Notes: generated from the sequence alone by a model not told the origin. A stretch of DNA of 8,058 nucleotides from an uncultured Solirubrobacterales bacterium (GCA_937973575.1 CALJKH010000082.1:1-8058), one strand, 5' to 3'; numbered from the stretch's first letter, positions 1-6,751 are shown. A program made the numbers and translations.

Positions 1-1
1 A

Positions 2-289
2 GGAACATGGGTTGTGTCACCTAGGTCCAACAGGGTTGGCGTCAGGCTAGAGCGCGCGGAAGGGCCTGTTGTTCGATCAGCCCATTCAGGGGTCATCAGG
101 TCATTCGGCATTCCCAGCGGAGCGATTCAACTCCCGCCCGACGGGAATCCGATCCTGCTTCTAGCCGACCGGCCAGTGACAGGCGGTTATCCGGTGATCG
201 GTGTCGTTGAGCCGACTGGCCAGCAGCATGTCGCCCAACTGCGGCCCGGTGAGATAGTCAGGTTCGGAATCGAAGCTAACTTGAGCTGA
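2..289 (+). CDS. pxpC: Biotin-dependent carboxyltransferase / 5-oxoprolinase subunit C family protein, C-terminal end (5' truncated)
   Basis: This is the last 95 codons of a gene entering from the left edge. The reading frame is open from base 2, so the GTG at 14 is not a genuine start. The translated end carries the conserved C-terminal pattern of the PxpC/KipA (allophanate hydrolase subunit 2) family: WVVSPRSNRVGVRL, then GIPSGAIQLPPDG, then LLLADRPVTGGYPVIG, and finally AQLRPGEIVRF. In characterised bacteria PxpC works with PxpA and PxpB in ATP-dependent cleavage of 5-oxoproline, and KipA antagonises the sporulation kinase inhibitor KipI. The partners would lie upstream, outside the window, so which role applies here is unknown. 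The stop TGA at 287-289 is 3 bases from the stop of the convergent Nudix gene. Family assignment is firm; precise function is inferred. Confidence 0.85.
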   Translation, partial: GTWVVSPRSNRVGVRLERAEGPVVRSAHSGVIRSFGIPSGAIQLPPDGNPILLLADRPVTGGYPVIGVVEPTGQQHVAQLRPGEIVRFGIEANLS

Positions 290-292
290 CGG

Positions 293-877
293 CTACTGCT
301 CGCTAAGAAGCGGGCCAATCCGGTCAAAGAGATCAGCGAGGATTCTTCCGGTAGCTCCCCAGATCACTCGATCGCCTAAGGGATAGACCGAAGCTCTGAA
401 TGCGGCCCCGGGTCGGCTCAAGCGGCGGCGCTCAACTGAGTTCATAAGTTCGAATGCGTCAAGTACGACGATCTCCGCTACCTCTGCTGGCTCGGCGATC
501 CGAGCAGCCCCATCAGGCACGATGCCCACAAACGGGTGCACTGAGAACCCTGTCGCGATGGTGGCAGTCGGCTGAAGTGCTCCGATGATGGTCACATCAC
601 GCTCGCGGATCCCGATCTCCTCCTCTGTTTCACGAAGGGCAGTTGCGAGGAGGTCTTTCTCGTGCTCGTCACGTCGCCCGCCGGGAAAGCTGTATTCGCC
701 AGCGTGGCGGCGCATTTCATCCGGCCGCCGGGTGAAGAGGATCGAAATTCTTCCGTCCTTGACTGTGAGAGGAACCAGCACCGCCGACTCCATCTCCCCA
801 GGGGGTTCTAGAGCTATGGCATCCGCAGTTGTAAGCAGCAGGGGATTGAGCCGGGCAACAACCCCGGCCTCGTCCAT
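293..877 (-). CDS. CoA pyrophosphatase-like Nudix hydrolase (NudL/YeaB type)
   Basis: A 194-residue Nudix hydrolase. With the ATG at 877 as start, residues 49-67 (FTRRPDEMRRHAGEYSFPGG region) closely match the UPF0035 signature that marks CoA diphosphatases such as NudL and PCD1: T-x-R, an Arg seven residues after the second Arg's region, then G-x3-FPGG. It runs straight into the Nudix box, with REtEEEIG at residues 82-89 providing the metal-binding glutamates. Known members cleave CoA or acyl-CoA to 3',5'-ADP and phosphopantetheine using Mg or Mn. The substrate here is inferred. The frame extends to a TTG at 913, which would overlap the upstream OsmC gene by 32 bases. I prefer the ATG at 877, which leaves a 4-base gap after the OsmC stop, although neither start has a strong ribosome binding site. 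It is the last gene of the four-gene minus-strand operon. Confidence 0.9.
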   Translation of the reverse strand: MDEAGVVARLNPLLLTTADAIALEPPGEMESAVLVPLTVKDGRISILFTRRPDEMRRHAGEYSFPGGRRDEHEKDLLATALRETEEEIGIRERDVTIIGALQPTATIATGFSVHPFVGIVPDGAARIAEPAEVAEIVVLDAFELMNSVERRRLSRPGAAFRASVYPLGDRVIWGATGRILADLFDRIGPLLSEQ

Positions 878-881
878 TGGG

Positions 882-1286
882 CTAAGCGCTGAGCGGCTCA
901 ACCCGCTCGTCAAACATCACTTCGCCCTCAAGAGCCCGGTGGACTGGGCACTTGGCTGCGATCACCTCTAGGCGCTGACGCTGTTCCGCGTCAATACCTT
1001 CTGGAAGCCGCAGCACCATCCGGAAGCGGGTGGGAGCACCGCGCTCGGCAGGTTCGTACTCGGCATCTACCTCAATCGGGCCGATGTCCCAGCCCTTGCG
1101 CTTCGCGTACATCTGCACAGTGATTGCAGTGCACGAGGCGAGGCTGGCAGCTAGAAGCTCTTGGGGAGTCGGACCGGTGCCTTCGCCGCCGAGGTCCTTT
1201 GGTTCGTCGGCAACAAGGCTGTGCGAACCAATCTTCACAAAGTGGCTGAGCGTATTCCCGTTGCTCCGGGCAGTTGCTTTAGGCAT
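882..1286 (-). CDS. OsmC/Ohr family peroxide-resistance protein
   Basis: A 134-residue OsmC-fold protein of near-standard family length. It contains the GGEGTGPTPQELLAASLASC region, with the first redox cysteine at C52 in SLASCTAITVQMYAKRKGW. The second cysteine, C113, sits in the conserved AKCPVHRAL motif. In characterised OsmC and Ohr proteins this cysteine pair reduces organic hydroperoxides at the dimer interface, recycled by lipoylated proteins or thiols. Spacing and the KCPVH motif look more like the YhfA/OsmC branch than strict Ohr, so the physiological substrate is uncertain. The ATG overlaps the TGA of the DUF1015 gene by one base (TGATG, 1284-1288 read on the minus strand), indicating translational coupling. 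The Nudix hydrolase gene follows 4 bases downstream. No signal peptide is seen, so it is cytoplasmic. Confidence 0.93.
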   Translation of the reverse strand: MPKATARSNGNTLSHFVKIGSHSLVADEPKDLGGEGTGPTPQELLAASLASCTAITVQMYAKRKGWDIGPIEVDAEYEPAERGAPTRFRMVLRLPEGIDAEQRQRLEVIAAKCPVHRALEGEVMFDERVEPLSA

Positions 1287-2539
1287 CAGTCGAGAGGGTT
1301 GATGACAAGACCCGTGGGGATCTTCGGGAAGAAGTAAGTGGACTTAGGCGGCATGTATTCGCCAGCCTCAGCTATCGAGCGGATGCGGCTTGCCGGAGTC
1401 GGGCCCATCAGGAAGGCCACATCAGCCTTACCCGAACGGACTGAATCAACCGCAGTAGCAAGGTCACGCGCATACGCGAATCCATCGAGGTGATCGATGC
1501 GGTCTTCGGTGAGCCCAAGCGGGCCGCGCAGCAGGATTGCCTCAAGAACGCCAGTGTCCAAATCACGGAAGCCATCTGACTTGCCAGGGAGCGCGGCCTC
1601 AGCAAGCGACCTTTCCTTGAGAGTCAAGAGCTTTGAGCTTCCGTCGCGTGAGTCGAGGAGCCCGATCTGGACAAGGTCGGAGTCGCCGGATGGCTCCTGG
1701 GGGCCGTCGAGCGGTGTGACATCGAAGTTGGCGGCGATCGCCTCATCCAGTGCCGTCCACTCGGCGGCACCAAGCCCCGATGCAAGTCGGTGTGTTGGGA
1801 ACACGACGAGTCCCGGGTCCTCGGAGGCGACTAGGTAAGCGAGCAGTGATGACGAGCCAGATGGTGCGCCGTCTTCCTCGGAGAACACGCGCGCTGTCTC
1901 ATACCTGTGGTGGCCATCAGCGATCAACAGTTCGGATTGGGAGGCCGTCTCACAGACGGCGGCGATGATCTCTTGGTCATCGACTCGCCATACCCGCGTG
2001 AGGGTTCCTTCATCGCCGGTTGACTCACCGAAGGGCTCAGTTGCCCACACGCCAGAAAGCGCAGCCTGTGCCTTGCCGTCTGGGTCGCCAAACAGGGCGA
2101 AAATTGGGGAGAGGTTTGCCGCAGTAGCGCGAGTCAGGCGGAGACGGTCTTCCTTCGGGCCAGCGTGGGTCCGTTCATGTGGCAGGACCTTGCCGCGGCC
2201 ATATTCCTCAACCGCCATGCGACCGAGGAAGCCACGCCTTGTCAGCTGGCCACCACCGCCAGGAATTGAGTAGACCTGCTCAACTGCCCACAGCGCTGGC
2301 TGCTCATCGCGAACGAGGATGCCTTCTGCAATCCAGTCTTGAAGCGCGGCTGCGGCCGCTGCGTATGGGTCGTCGCCTTCGGGCAGATCAAGAACAACAA
2401 TGTTGTTTGGTGACTTGCCAAGCAGCGCTGCTCGACCGTCGGCATCAATCACGTCGTAGGGCGGAGCGACAACGGGCTCAAGGCCGCCGGTAACGTCGGT
2501 GTCGTAGTGCAGCGCTCTGAGAGGTTCAACCTTGCCCAT
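1286..2539 (-). CDS. DUF1015 family protein
   Basis: A 417-residue cytoplasmic protein of the widespread, functionally unassigned DUF1015 family. Signature blocks appear in the usual order: VEPLRALHYD at the N-terminus, VVAPPYDVID (residues 23-32), RRGFLGRMAVEEY, LPHERTHAGPKEDRLRL (119-135), NLSPIFALFGDP, IADGHHRYETA (206-216) and a C-terminal FLMGPTP plus PPKSTYFFPKIPTGLV. The many invariant His, Asp and Arg residues (HERTH, DGHHRYE) suggest an enzyme, possibly nucleotide-dependent, but I do not claim an activity. The frame extends to 2659, but that extension lies inside the EamA gene and precedes the conserved N-terminus, so the ATG at 2539 (17 bases after the EamA stop) is the better start. 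It is translationally coupled to the downstream OsmC gene. Confidence 0.93.
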   Translation of the reverse strand: MGKVEPLRALHYDTDVTGGLEPVVAPPYDVIDADGRAALLGKSPNNIVVLDLPEGDDPYAAAAAALQDWIAEGILVRDEQPALWAVEQVYSIPGGGGQLTRRGFLGRMAVEEYGRGKVLPHERTHAGPKEDRLRLTRATAANLSPIFALFGDPDGKAQAALSGVWATEPFGESTGDEGTLTRVWRVDDQEIIAAVCETASQSELLIADGHHRYETARVFSEEDGAPSGSSSLLAYLVASEDPGLVVFPTHRLASGLGAAEWTALDEAIAANFDVTPLDGPQEPSGDSDLVQIGLLDSRDGSSKLLTLKERSLAEAALPGKSDGFRDLDTGVLEAILLRGPLGLTEDRIDHLDGFAYARDLATAVDSVRSGKADVAFLMGPTPASRIRSIAEAGEYMPPKSTYFFPKIPTGLVINPLD

Positions 2540-2556
2540 GAAGTTCGAGTGCGAGG

Positions 2557-3537
2557 CTACCCCAACGGCTGGTCGCTGAAGTTGCCGGCATGTGAATCCG
2601 TTGTCTGGAATGGCGGCGCCTGCTCCTCCGGTCCAGCTGTCCTTTGGAGTTGGATCCACATGACGGCCCCAAGTACTACCGCCCCGCCGATCACCTGCGC
2701 TGGACTCAGCACCTCACCAAGTACAGGCCACGCGATCAGAGCAGCAAGGGCTGGTTCTAGGGTCATGATCACTGAGGCTCGTGCCGCCGGGATGAACCGC
2801 ACTGCGGCGAATGCGGCAATGAATCCGCCGAGCGTTCCCACCAGGCCGACATAGAGCGATGCAAGCCCGTTCCAGCCTGAAGTGATGAGGGTCCAGTCCC
2901 AGTTCCAAGGTGGGTCAATCGCAAACCAGACGAGCGTCGCGGAGATCGACATCCAGAGGAGTGTTGTGCCGGGCTTGTAGCCGCTGTGGCCTGAGCGCTC
3001 ACCACCCCACGCGTAGACGGCAAAGCCAATCGCCGCCGAGGCGCCTGCGGCTAAACCAAGAGCATCTAGTGAGGCGAACTTCCAACCCTCGACGACAAGG
3101 AAGCAACCTCCCAAGGCGAGAGCTGCAGCCGCCCAGACCCGCACGGGGACGACTCGTTGGTAGCGAACTCGAAGCCAAACGAGAAGGAGGATTGGGCCCA
3201 TGTATTCGAGCGTTAAGCCAACTCCAACCCCGAGCCGTTTGATCGCGACAAAGTAGGAGAAGTTGACGAGTGCTAATCCGGCGACCCCAAACGCGAGGAG
3301 CCTTGGTGCGTCGAAGCGGCGGACTTGGATTGCGCTGCGGTCGCGGAGGAGAAGCCACAAGAAGAGTCCGATGGCGGTGATGAGTGTCCTTAGGCCGGAA
3401 AGCTGAACTGAGCTAAGCCCAGCGTCTAGGACCTCGCGAGATGCCACTCCATTGCCGCAGAAGAGGACTGCGGCGAGGACGGCCAGAAGGTAACCCTTGC
3501 GTGCGTTAGGTGTGGCTCGATCCATGGCAGTCAGCAT
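2557..3537 (-). CDS. EamA/DMT-superfamily transporter
   Basis: A 326-residue polytopic inner-membrane protein with about ten hydrophobic segments in two EamA repeats (roughly residues 16-140 and 160-295). The first repeat opens with KGYLLAVLAAVLFCGNGVAS and includes GVGVGLTLEYMGPILLLVW, reminiscent of RhtA-like exporters. The second ends with the characteristic RFIPAARASVIMTLEPALAA and LGEVLSPAQVIGGAVVLGAV segments. Members export amino acids or other small metabolites; the substrate here cannot be read from sequence. The last 30 or so residues are hydrophilic and probably cytoplasmic. An alternative ATG at 3525 (residue 5) is equally plausible, since neither start shows a convincing ribosome binding site. 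It is the first gene of the minus-strand operon EamA-DUF1015-OsmC-Nudix. Confidence 0.93.
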   Translation of the reverse strand: MLTAMDRATPNARKGYLLAVLAAVLFCGNGVASREVLDAGLSSVQLSGLRTLITAIGLFLWLLLRDRSAIQVRRFDAPRLLAFGVAGLALVNFSYFVAIKRLGVGVGLTLEYMGPILLLVWLRVRYQRVVPVRVWAAAALALGGCFLVVEGWKFASLDALGLAAGASAAIGFAVYAWGGERSGHSGYKPGTTLLWMSISATLVWFAIDPPWNWDWTLITSGWNGLASLYVGLVGTLGGFIAAFAAVRFIPAARASVIMTLEPALAALIAWPVLGEVLSPAQVIGGAVVLGAVMWIQLQRTAGPEEQAPPFQTTDSHAGNFSDQPLG

Positions 3538-3582
3538 GGCATGGCCGCGCCAACTACCATCGCACCCGTAGCATCACACCAT

Positions 3583-3656
3583 CGGGGTGTGGCGCAGCTT
3601 GGTAGCGCGCCTGCTTTGGGAGCAGGAGGTCCCGGGTTCGAATCCCGGCGCCCCGA
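3583..3656 (+). tRNA. tRNA-Pro(UGG)
   Basis: A 74-nt gene folding into a canonical cloverleaf. The acceptor stem is CGGGGTG (3583-3589) paired with CGCCCCG (3649-3655), with the C1-G72 pair typical of tRNA-Pro, and discriminator A at 3656. The anticodon arm is CCTGC-TTTGGGA-GCAGG, placing TGG at positions 34-36, which reads CCA and other Pro codons. The T arm is CCGGG-TTCGAAT-CCCGG. CCA is not encoded; the following bases are CTTTTATTT. That T-rich trailer could help termination but there is no separate hairpin. The stop codon of the convergent SRPBCC gene begins only 8 bases further on. Confidence 0.97.
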
Positions 3657-3663
3657 CTTTTAT

Positions 3664-4092
3664 TTAGAGCTTGGCACTGAGGCCTTTGAGGCCTTTGGTG
3701 ATTCCAGCAGTCAGAACCTTGTGAAGTAGGAAGCCGACTCCGGGGATGTTTGAGGAGATACGGATCCGGTAGTCGAGGTGACAACCGTCGCCAGGAAGTT
3801 CAGTGAACTTCTGAATGCCAACGTGATTCTTGAGTGGGCCGCCGTGAGTAACGCGGTACTCGATTAGTTCTGGGCGAACAAACTCTGTGACTGTCTCCTC
3901 GACGGGCGGCGCAGGGCCGACCTTCACGAGTCGGACCGAGTTGACGCCGTTGCGCTCAGAGTCGCCGTCCTTGATCCGAGTGACCTTGGCGCCGAAGAGC
4001 GGCGCGAGGTTCTCATGTTCGGCGAGGTGGTCAAAGACTGTCTCGCGGCTAGCAGTGAAGTTCTGTTCTACGTGTACCCAGCGTTCTTTCAT
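3664..4092 (-). CDS. SRPBCC (START/polyketide cyclase-like) family protein
   Basis: A 142-residue protein with the SRPBCC layout. It has an N-terminal strand WVHVEQNFTASRETVFDHLAEHENLAPLFG, the usual 'strand then helix' opening in which a boundary residue precedes the VFDHLA helix. Central strands follow, and it ends in an amphipathic C-terminal helix (GVGFLLHKVLTAGITKGLKGL). The family forms a deep hydrophobic pocket that binds lipids, polyketides or other small ligands; nothing here shows which. The frame extends to a GTG at 4110, but the ATG at 4092 directly before the conserved strand is preferred. It lies 41 bases downstream of the TRIC gene on the same strand, so co-transcription is likely. 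Its 3' end converges on tRNA-Pro with only 7 bases between them. Confidence 0.85.
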   Translation of the reverse strand: MKERWVHVEQNFTASRETVFDHLAEHENLAPLFGAKVTRIKDGDSERNGVNSVRLVKVGPAPPVEETVTEFVRPELIEYRVTHGGPLKNHVGIQKFTELPGDGCHLDYRIRISSNIPGVGFLLHKVLTAGITKGLKGLSAKL

Positions 4093-4133
4093 ACGAAGAT
4101 CATTCACCACTCGGGGGCGTAATGCGCCGCGGT

Positions 4134-4814
4134 CTAACTCTCATCGCTTGACCCAGGGCGTCCGAAGCGCTCCTTGATTCTGGCTGGGGCATCAACTGCG
4201 CCCGGAAGGTGGATCTCGAAACGCCACGAGATAAGTCGAATCGTGAAGGTGAGCGCGGCAGCTGCTGCTGCTGTAGCGGGGCCGTTGGCGCCGAGCTTCC
4301 AAGCAAGGATGTAGCTGGCTAGGCCTGCGAGGCAAGCTGTCGCGTAGAGCTCTCCTCCTTTGACGAAGATGGCCGGCTTCTGCGAAGTCATGACGTCGCG
4401 CAGGACGCCACCTCCAGTTCCCGCGATTACGCCGAGGAGGAGCGCGGGCCAAACGCCAAGGCCATTTGCGAGGGCTTTGTTCGCACCGGTAACTCCATAT
4501 AGGCCAAGCGCGCCCGCGTCCAAAATGATGAGGAGAGCAAAGCCCCTCTCGACTTGTTTCGCTATCAGGCTCACTGCCGCAGCTGCTGACACTGCGGCGA
4601 CGATGTACCAAGGTGATCGCATTGCCACTGGGAGTTCATTGAGTAGGACATCTCGAATGAGGCCGCCGCCCAGTCCGGTGAGGATTCCAAGTCCGAAGAT
4701 GCCGGTCAGGTCGAACCCTGCGCGCACTGCGACGACTGAGCCACCAAGGGCCGCTGCGACAACTGCGCCGATGTCAATCCAGAGCGGTACTTGGACTGGG
4801 TCAGGGATCGGCAC
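4134..4814 (-). CDS. TRIC cation channel / UPF0126 family membrane protein
   Basis: A 226-residue integral membrane protein with about seven hydrophobic segments. It shows the internal duplication that defines the prokaryotic TRIC (UPF0126, YicG-like) family: GLGGGLIRDVLL around residues 48-58 and GTGGGVLRDVMT around 132-143, each preceded by a FDLTGIFGLGILTG or LDAGALGLYGVTG helix. The conserved GGG-x-x-RD motifs form the kinked helices lining the pore in bacterial TRIC structures. Those proteins conduct monovalent cations as trimers; ion preference here is unknown. The start is a GTG at 4814; no ATG occurs before residue 65, which would cut into the first repeat. The hydrophilic C-terminal tail (about residues 203-226) is Arg- and Ser-rich. 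It diverges from the MFS gene and probably heads a two-gene unit with the SRPBCC gene. Confidence 0.93.
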   Translation of the reverse strand: MPIPDPVQVPLWIDIGAVVAAALGGSVVAVRAGFDLTGIFGLGILTGLGGGLIRDVLLNELPVAMRSPWYIVAAVSAAAAVSLIAKQVERGFALLIILDAGALGLYGVTGANKALANGLGVWPALLLGVIAGTGGGVLRDVMTSQKPAIFVKGGELYATACLAGLASYILAWKLGANGPATAAAAAALTFTIRLISWRFEIHLPGAVDAPARIKERFGRPGSSDES

Positions 4815-4876
4815 GCAGCTGAAGGTAGCCCTGTGGTCGGACCCAAACGCCTCTCTAGTCCTTAGCCTCTCGGGGC
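4815..4876. promoter_or_regulatory. Divergent intergenic region between the TRIC and MFS genes
   Basis: These 62 bases separate the GTG start of the TRIC gene (minus) from the ATG of the MFS exporter (plus), so promoter elements for both units are expected here or just inside the flanking genes. I see no good -35/-10 pair on either strand, no clear palindromic operator, and only a GGGG directly before the MFS ATG in place of a ribosome binding site. The call rests on position alone. Confidence 0.35.
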
Positions 4877-6406
4877 ATGAGCACTACGACAGCTACCCCC
4901 ACTGATTCTGTAAATCCCAAGCGCTGGACTTCCCTGTTTGGTCTCTGCCTTTTGACTGGTCTTGTCTGGCTGACGGCGAGCGACATTTCAATCGCGCTCC
5001 CGACGATCGGTAAGGACATGGGCGGGTCAATGGACTCACTCCAGTGGGCAGTCAACGGCTACTTCCTTACGGGCTCACTGATCATTGTTGGAGGCAAGCT
5101 TGGTGACCTGATCGGGCGGCGCAAGCTTTTCGTTATCGGCAGTGGACTGCTGATTGTGGGCTCGGTTGTCGCCATGTTCTCAACTGGTGTTACGCAGCTC
5201 GTCATCGGGCGCCTGATTGAAGGAGTCGGCGCGGCGGCCATCCTGCCTACCTCTCTCGCAATGGTTGCTGTTGGCTTTCCTGAAGAGGAGCGCGCAAAGG
5301 CAATCGGGATTTGGATTGCGACAGCTTGGGGAGGCCAAGGTGTCGGCCCATTGATCGGCGGTGCTCTGGTTCAGCTTGTCGGCTGGCAATCAATCTTTTG
5401 GATCAACATTCCACTGGGGCTTTTCGCTGTCTGGCTGGTGCTGAGGACCACTCCTGAAAGCAGTGCGGAGGAGGCCGGCGGCAGCCTTGACATCCCGGGT
5501 GCTGTCACTCTCGTCGGCGGCATTGCGCTGATTTCGTTCGCGCTGGTTTCAACCGACACCGCTTCCGCTGGCGAGCTTGGTGCCTTGGCCGGGGGAGCAG
5601 TCCTGCTATTCGCTCTCTTTGTCCTGGTTGAGAAGCGCTCGAAGGATCCGCTGCTTCCACTCTCCGTCTTTGGGCGGCCACTGTTCATGGGGTCGGTCAT
5701 CGCCAACCTCTTAGCCAACGTCTCGTTCGCGGCAGTCGTGTTCCTGATGAGTCTGTTCCTGCAGGACGTCATGGGCTATGGCGCTCTGAAGGCGGGTGCT
5801 CTTCTGCTGCCGGCCACAGCGACGGTGCTCGTCGTAAATGTGCTCGGCCAGCGACTCACTCAGAACAAGATTTACAGGCTGCCGATCGCTTTGGGCATGG
5901 CCTTCCTAGCTGCTGGCTGTATTGACCTGACATTCCTTGATCGCGGTACCTACATGTCGCTCCTGCCCGGCTTCATTCTTGTCGGGATTGGGGTTGGTCT
6001 GCAGATCACGCCAGCTACAGAGTTGGCGATTGATTCGGCCGGGGTCGGTGAGGGTGTTGCCTCTGGAGCCTTCAAGGCAACGAGCATGATCGGTGGCTCG
6101 CTCGGTGTTGCTGCTGCGACCGCTGTGTTCCAGAGCGTGTCTTCTTCGGACCTTTCAAGCAAGGTCAAGCACGGGCTGGGCGGCGGGTTCGATAAGACCC
6201 ACCTGCTCGACATCATGACGGGCTCTTACGAGCACCTTTCAAGGGTTCCACTTGAGGTAATCGCGCTGACCCACTCTGCGTTTGATGACGCCGCAGGTCT
6301 GGCCATGTGGGTTGCAGCTGGAGCAGCGCTGATCGGCATCGTTACCTCCGTGATCCTGCTGAAGGGGAGCAAGGGCTTCCAAGGGCCAGGCCACGGCGGC
6401 CACTAA
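4877..6406 (+). CDS. MFS transporter, DHA2 (EmrB/QacA-like) drug:proton antiporter family
   Basis: A 509-residue polytopic membrane protein of the length and pattern expected for a 14-helix DHA2 exporter. Helix 1 carries the acidic residue typical of the family (D36 in TASDISIALPTIG). QWAVNGYFL (residues 56-64) precedes motif A, GGKLGDLIGRRK (72-83). Motif B has LVIGRLIEGVGAA with R112. The antiporter motif C is present as GQGVGPLIGG (153-162), followed by the family-typical W-x-x-IFWINIPLG. Such proteins expel amphipathic drugs or metabolites using the proton gradient; the substrate is unknown. A long hydrophilic loop lies before the last helix, again normal for DHA2. The C-terminus ends in a short GPGHGGH tail. 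The gene is divergent from TRIC and is followed 28 bases later by a small membrane protein gene on the same strand. Confidence 0.95.
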   Translation: MSTTTATPTDSVNPKRWTSLFGLCLLTGLVWLTASDISIALPTIGKDMGGSMDSLQWAVNGYFLTGSLIIVGGKLGDLIGRRKLFVIGSGLLIVGSVVAMFSTGVTQLVIGRLIEGVGAAAILPTSLAMVAVGFPEEERAKAIGIWIATAWGGQGVGPLIGGALVQLVGWQSIFWINIPLGLFAVWLVLRTTPESSAEEAGGSLDIPGAVTLVGGIALISFALVSTDTASAGELGALAGGAVLLFALFVLVEKRSKDPLLPLSVFGRPLFMGSVIANLLANVSFAAVVFLMSLFLQDVMGYGALKAGALLLPATATVLVVNVLGQRLTQNKIYRLPIALGMAFLAAGCIDLTFLDRGTYMSLLPGFILVGIGVGLQITPATELAIDSAGVGEGVASGAFKATSMIGGSLGVAAATAVFQSVSSSDLSSKVKHGLGGGFDKTHLLDIMTGSYEHLSRVPLEVIALTHSAFDDAAGLAMWVAAGAALIGIVTSVILLKGSKGFQGPGHGGH

Positions 6407-6423
6407 CTACTGTCGCTCAACTG

Positions 6424-6429
6424 AAAGGA
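6424..6429 (+). promoter_or_regulatory. Ribosome binding site of the 72-residue membrane protein
   Basis: AAAGGA lies 5 bases before the ATG at 6435. It is one of only two convincing Shine-Dalgarno sequences in the window, and it supports this small ORF as a real gene with independent translation rather than read-through of the MFS gene. Confidence 0.7.
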
Positions 6430-6434
6430 ATGCT

Positions 6435-6653
6435 ATGACTGACACAGAGAAGAAGAAGCTTGGTATCCGCGAGATCAACATCAAGAAGCTCCTGCTTTCA
6501 GCCGTCGCGGCTGGAGTAGCGATCGCTCTGATCGAAGCTCTCCTTTGGCGGATCTTCGGAACTCCGAGCTCGCTGGTCCAGAACCTCGTGGGCATGGTCC
6601 TCGTCGGCACATTCATTGGGATCGTTGGAGCGAAGGGCTGGATCGCCAAGTAG
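6435..6653 (+). CDS. Small two-helix membrane protein, function unknown
   Basis: A 72-residue protein I do not recognise. It has a charged, Lys-rich N-terminus (about residues 1-17, including EKKK). Two hydrophobic segments follow, at roughly 18-38 (LLLSAVAAGVAIALIEALLW) and 46-65 (LVQNLVGMVLVGTFIGIVGA), joined by a short RIFGTPSS turn. It ends in KGWIAK, so both termini are predicted to be cytoplasmic by the positive-inside rule. A glutamate sits within the first helix. The gene has a good ribosome binding site and begins 28 bases after the DHA2 exporter stop, so it is probably co-transcribed and could be an accessory or regulatory subunit of that transporter. That link is inference from position only. 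Confidence 0.8.
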   Translation: MTDTEKKKLGIREINIKKLLLSAVAAGVAIALIEALLWRIFGTPSSLVQNLVGMVLVGTFIGIVGAKGWIAK

Positions 6654-6658
6654 GCGCT

Positions 6659-6683
6659 GCGGGGTACGAAGTACCCCCGGCAG
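6659..6683. repeat. 25-base direct repeat, copy 1 (with internal palindrome)
   Basis: This copy is identical over 25 bases to 6727-6751, with a period of 68 bases. It contains a perfect inverted repeat, GGGGTAC-GAA-GTACCCC (6661-6677). Its right half (6672-6683) reproduces the last 12 nucleotides of the nearby tRNA-Arg gene. It lies between the small membrane protein gene and tRNA-Arg. Confidence 0.9.
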
Positions 6684-6708
6684 CTGGCCTCGCCGCAGGC
6701 GTGGCCAG
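6684..6708 (+). terminator. Strong hairpin between the two repeats, possible terminator
   Basis: The arms CTGGCCTCGCC (6684-6694) and GGCGTGGCCAG (6698-6708) pair over ten base pairs with one T-T mismatch, around a GCA loop. On the plus strand the hairpin is followed by ACTTTCC, a very weak T tract, so it could terminate the MFS/small-protein transcript before it runs antisense into tRNA-Arg. On the minus strand no T tract follows. The hairpin is certain; the terminator role is inferred. Confidence 0.5.
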
Positions 6709-6726
6709 ACTTTCCGGCTAATCCTG

Positions 6727-6751
6727 GCGGGGTACGAAGTACCCCCGGCAG
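6727..6751. repeat. 25-base direct repeat, copy 2, overlapping the 3' end of tRNA-Arg
   Basis: This is the second copy of the repeat at 6659-6683. Its palindrome (6729-6745) extends into the tRNA gene: bases 6740-6751 are the discriminator, the 3' acceptor strand and part of the T arm of tRNA-Arg. The tRNA 3' acceptor strand can therefore pair with its own trailer in a 7-bp hairpin. Confidence 0.9.

Noticed and set aside
1497..1838. Several long open frames on the plus strand opposite the DUF1015 and EamA genes.
   Set aside because: Low-complexity Ser/Arg/Pro-rich translations typical of antisense frames in GC-rich DNA; the minus-strand genes are clear family members.
2540..2659. N-terminal extension of the DUF1015 frame by 40 codons.
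   Set aside because: It lies inside the end of the EamA gene and precedes the conserved VEPLRALHYD start; the ATG at 2539 fits the family better.
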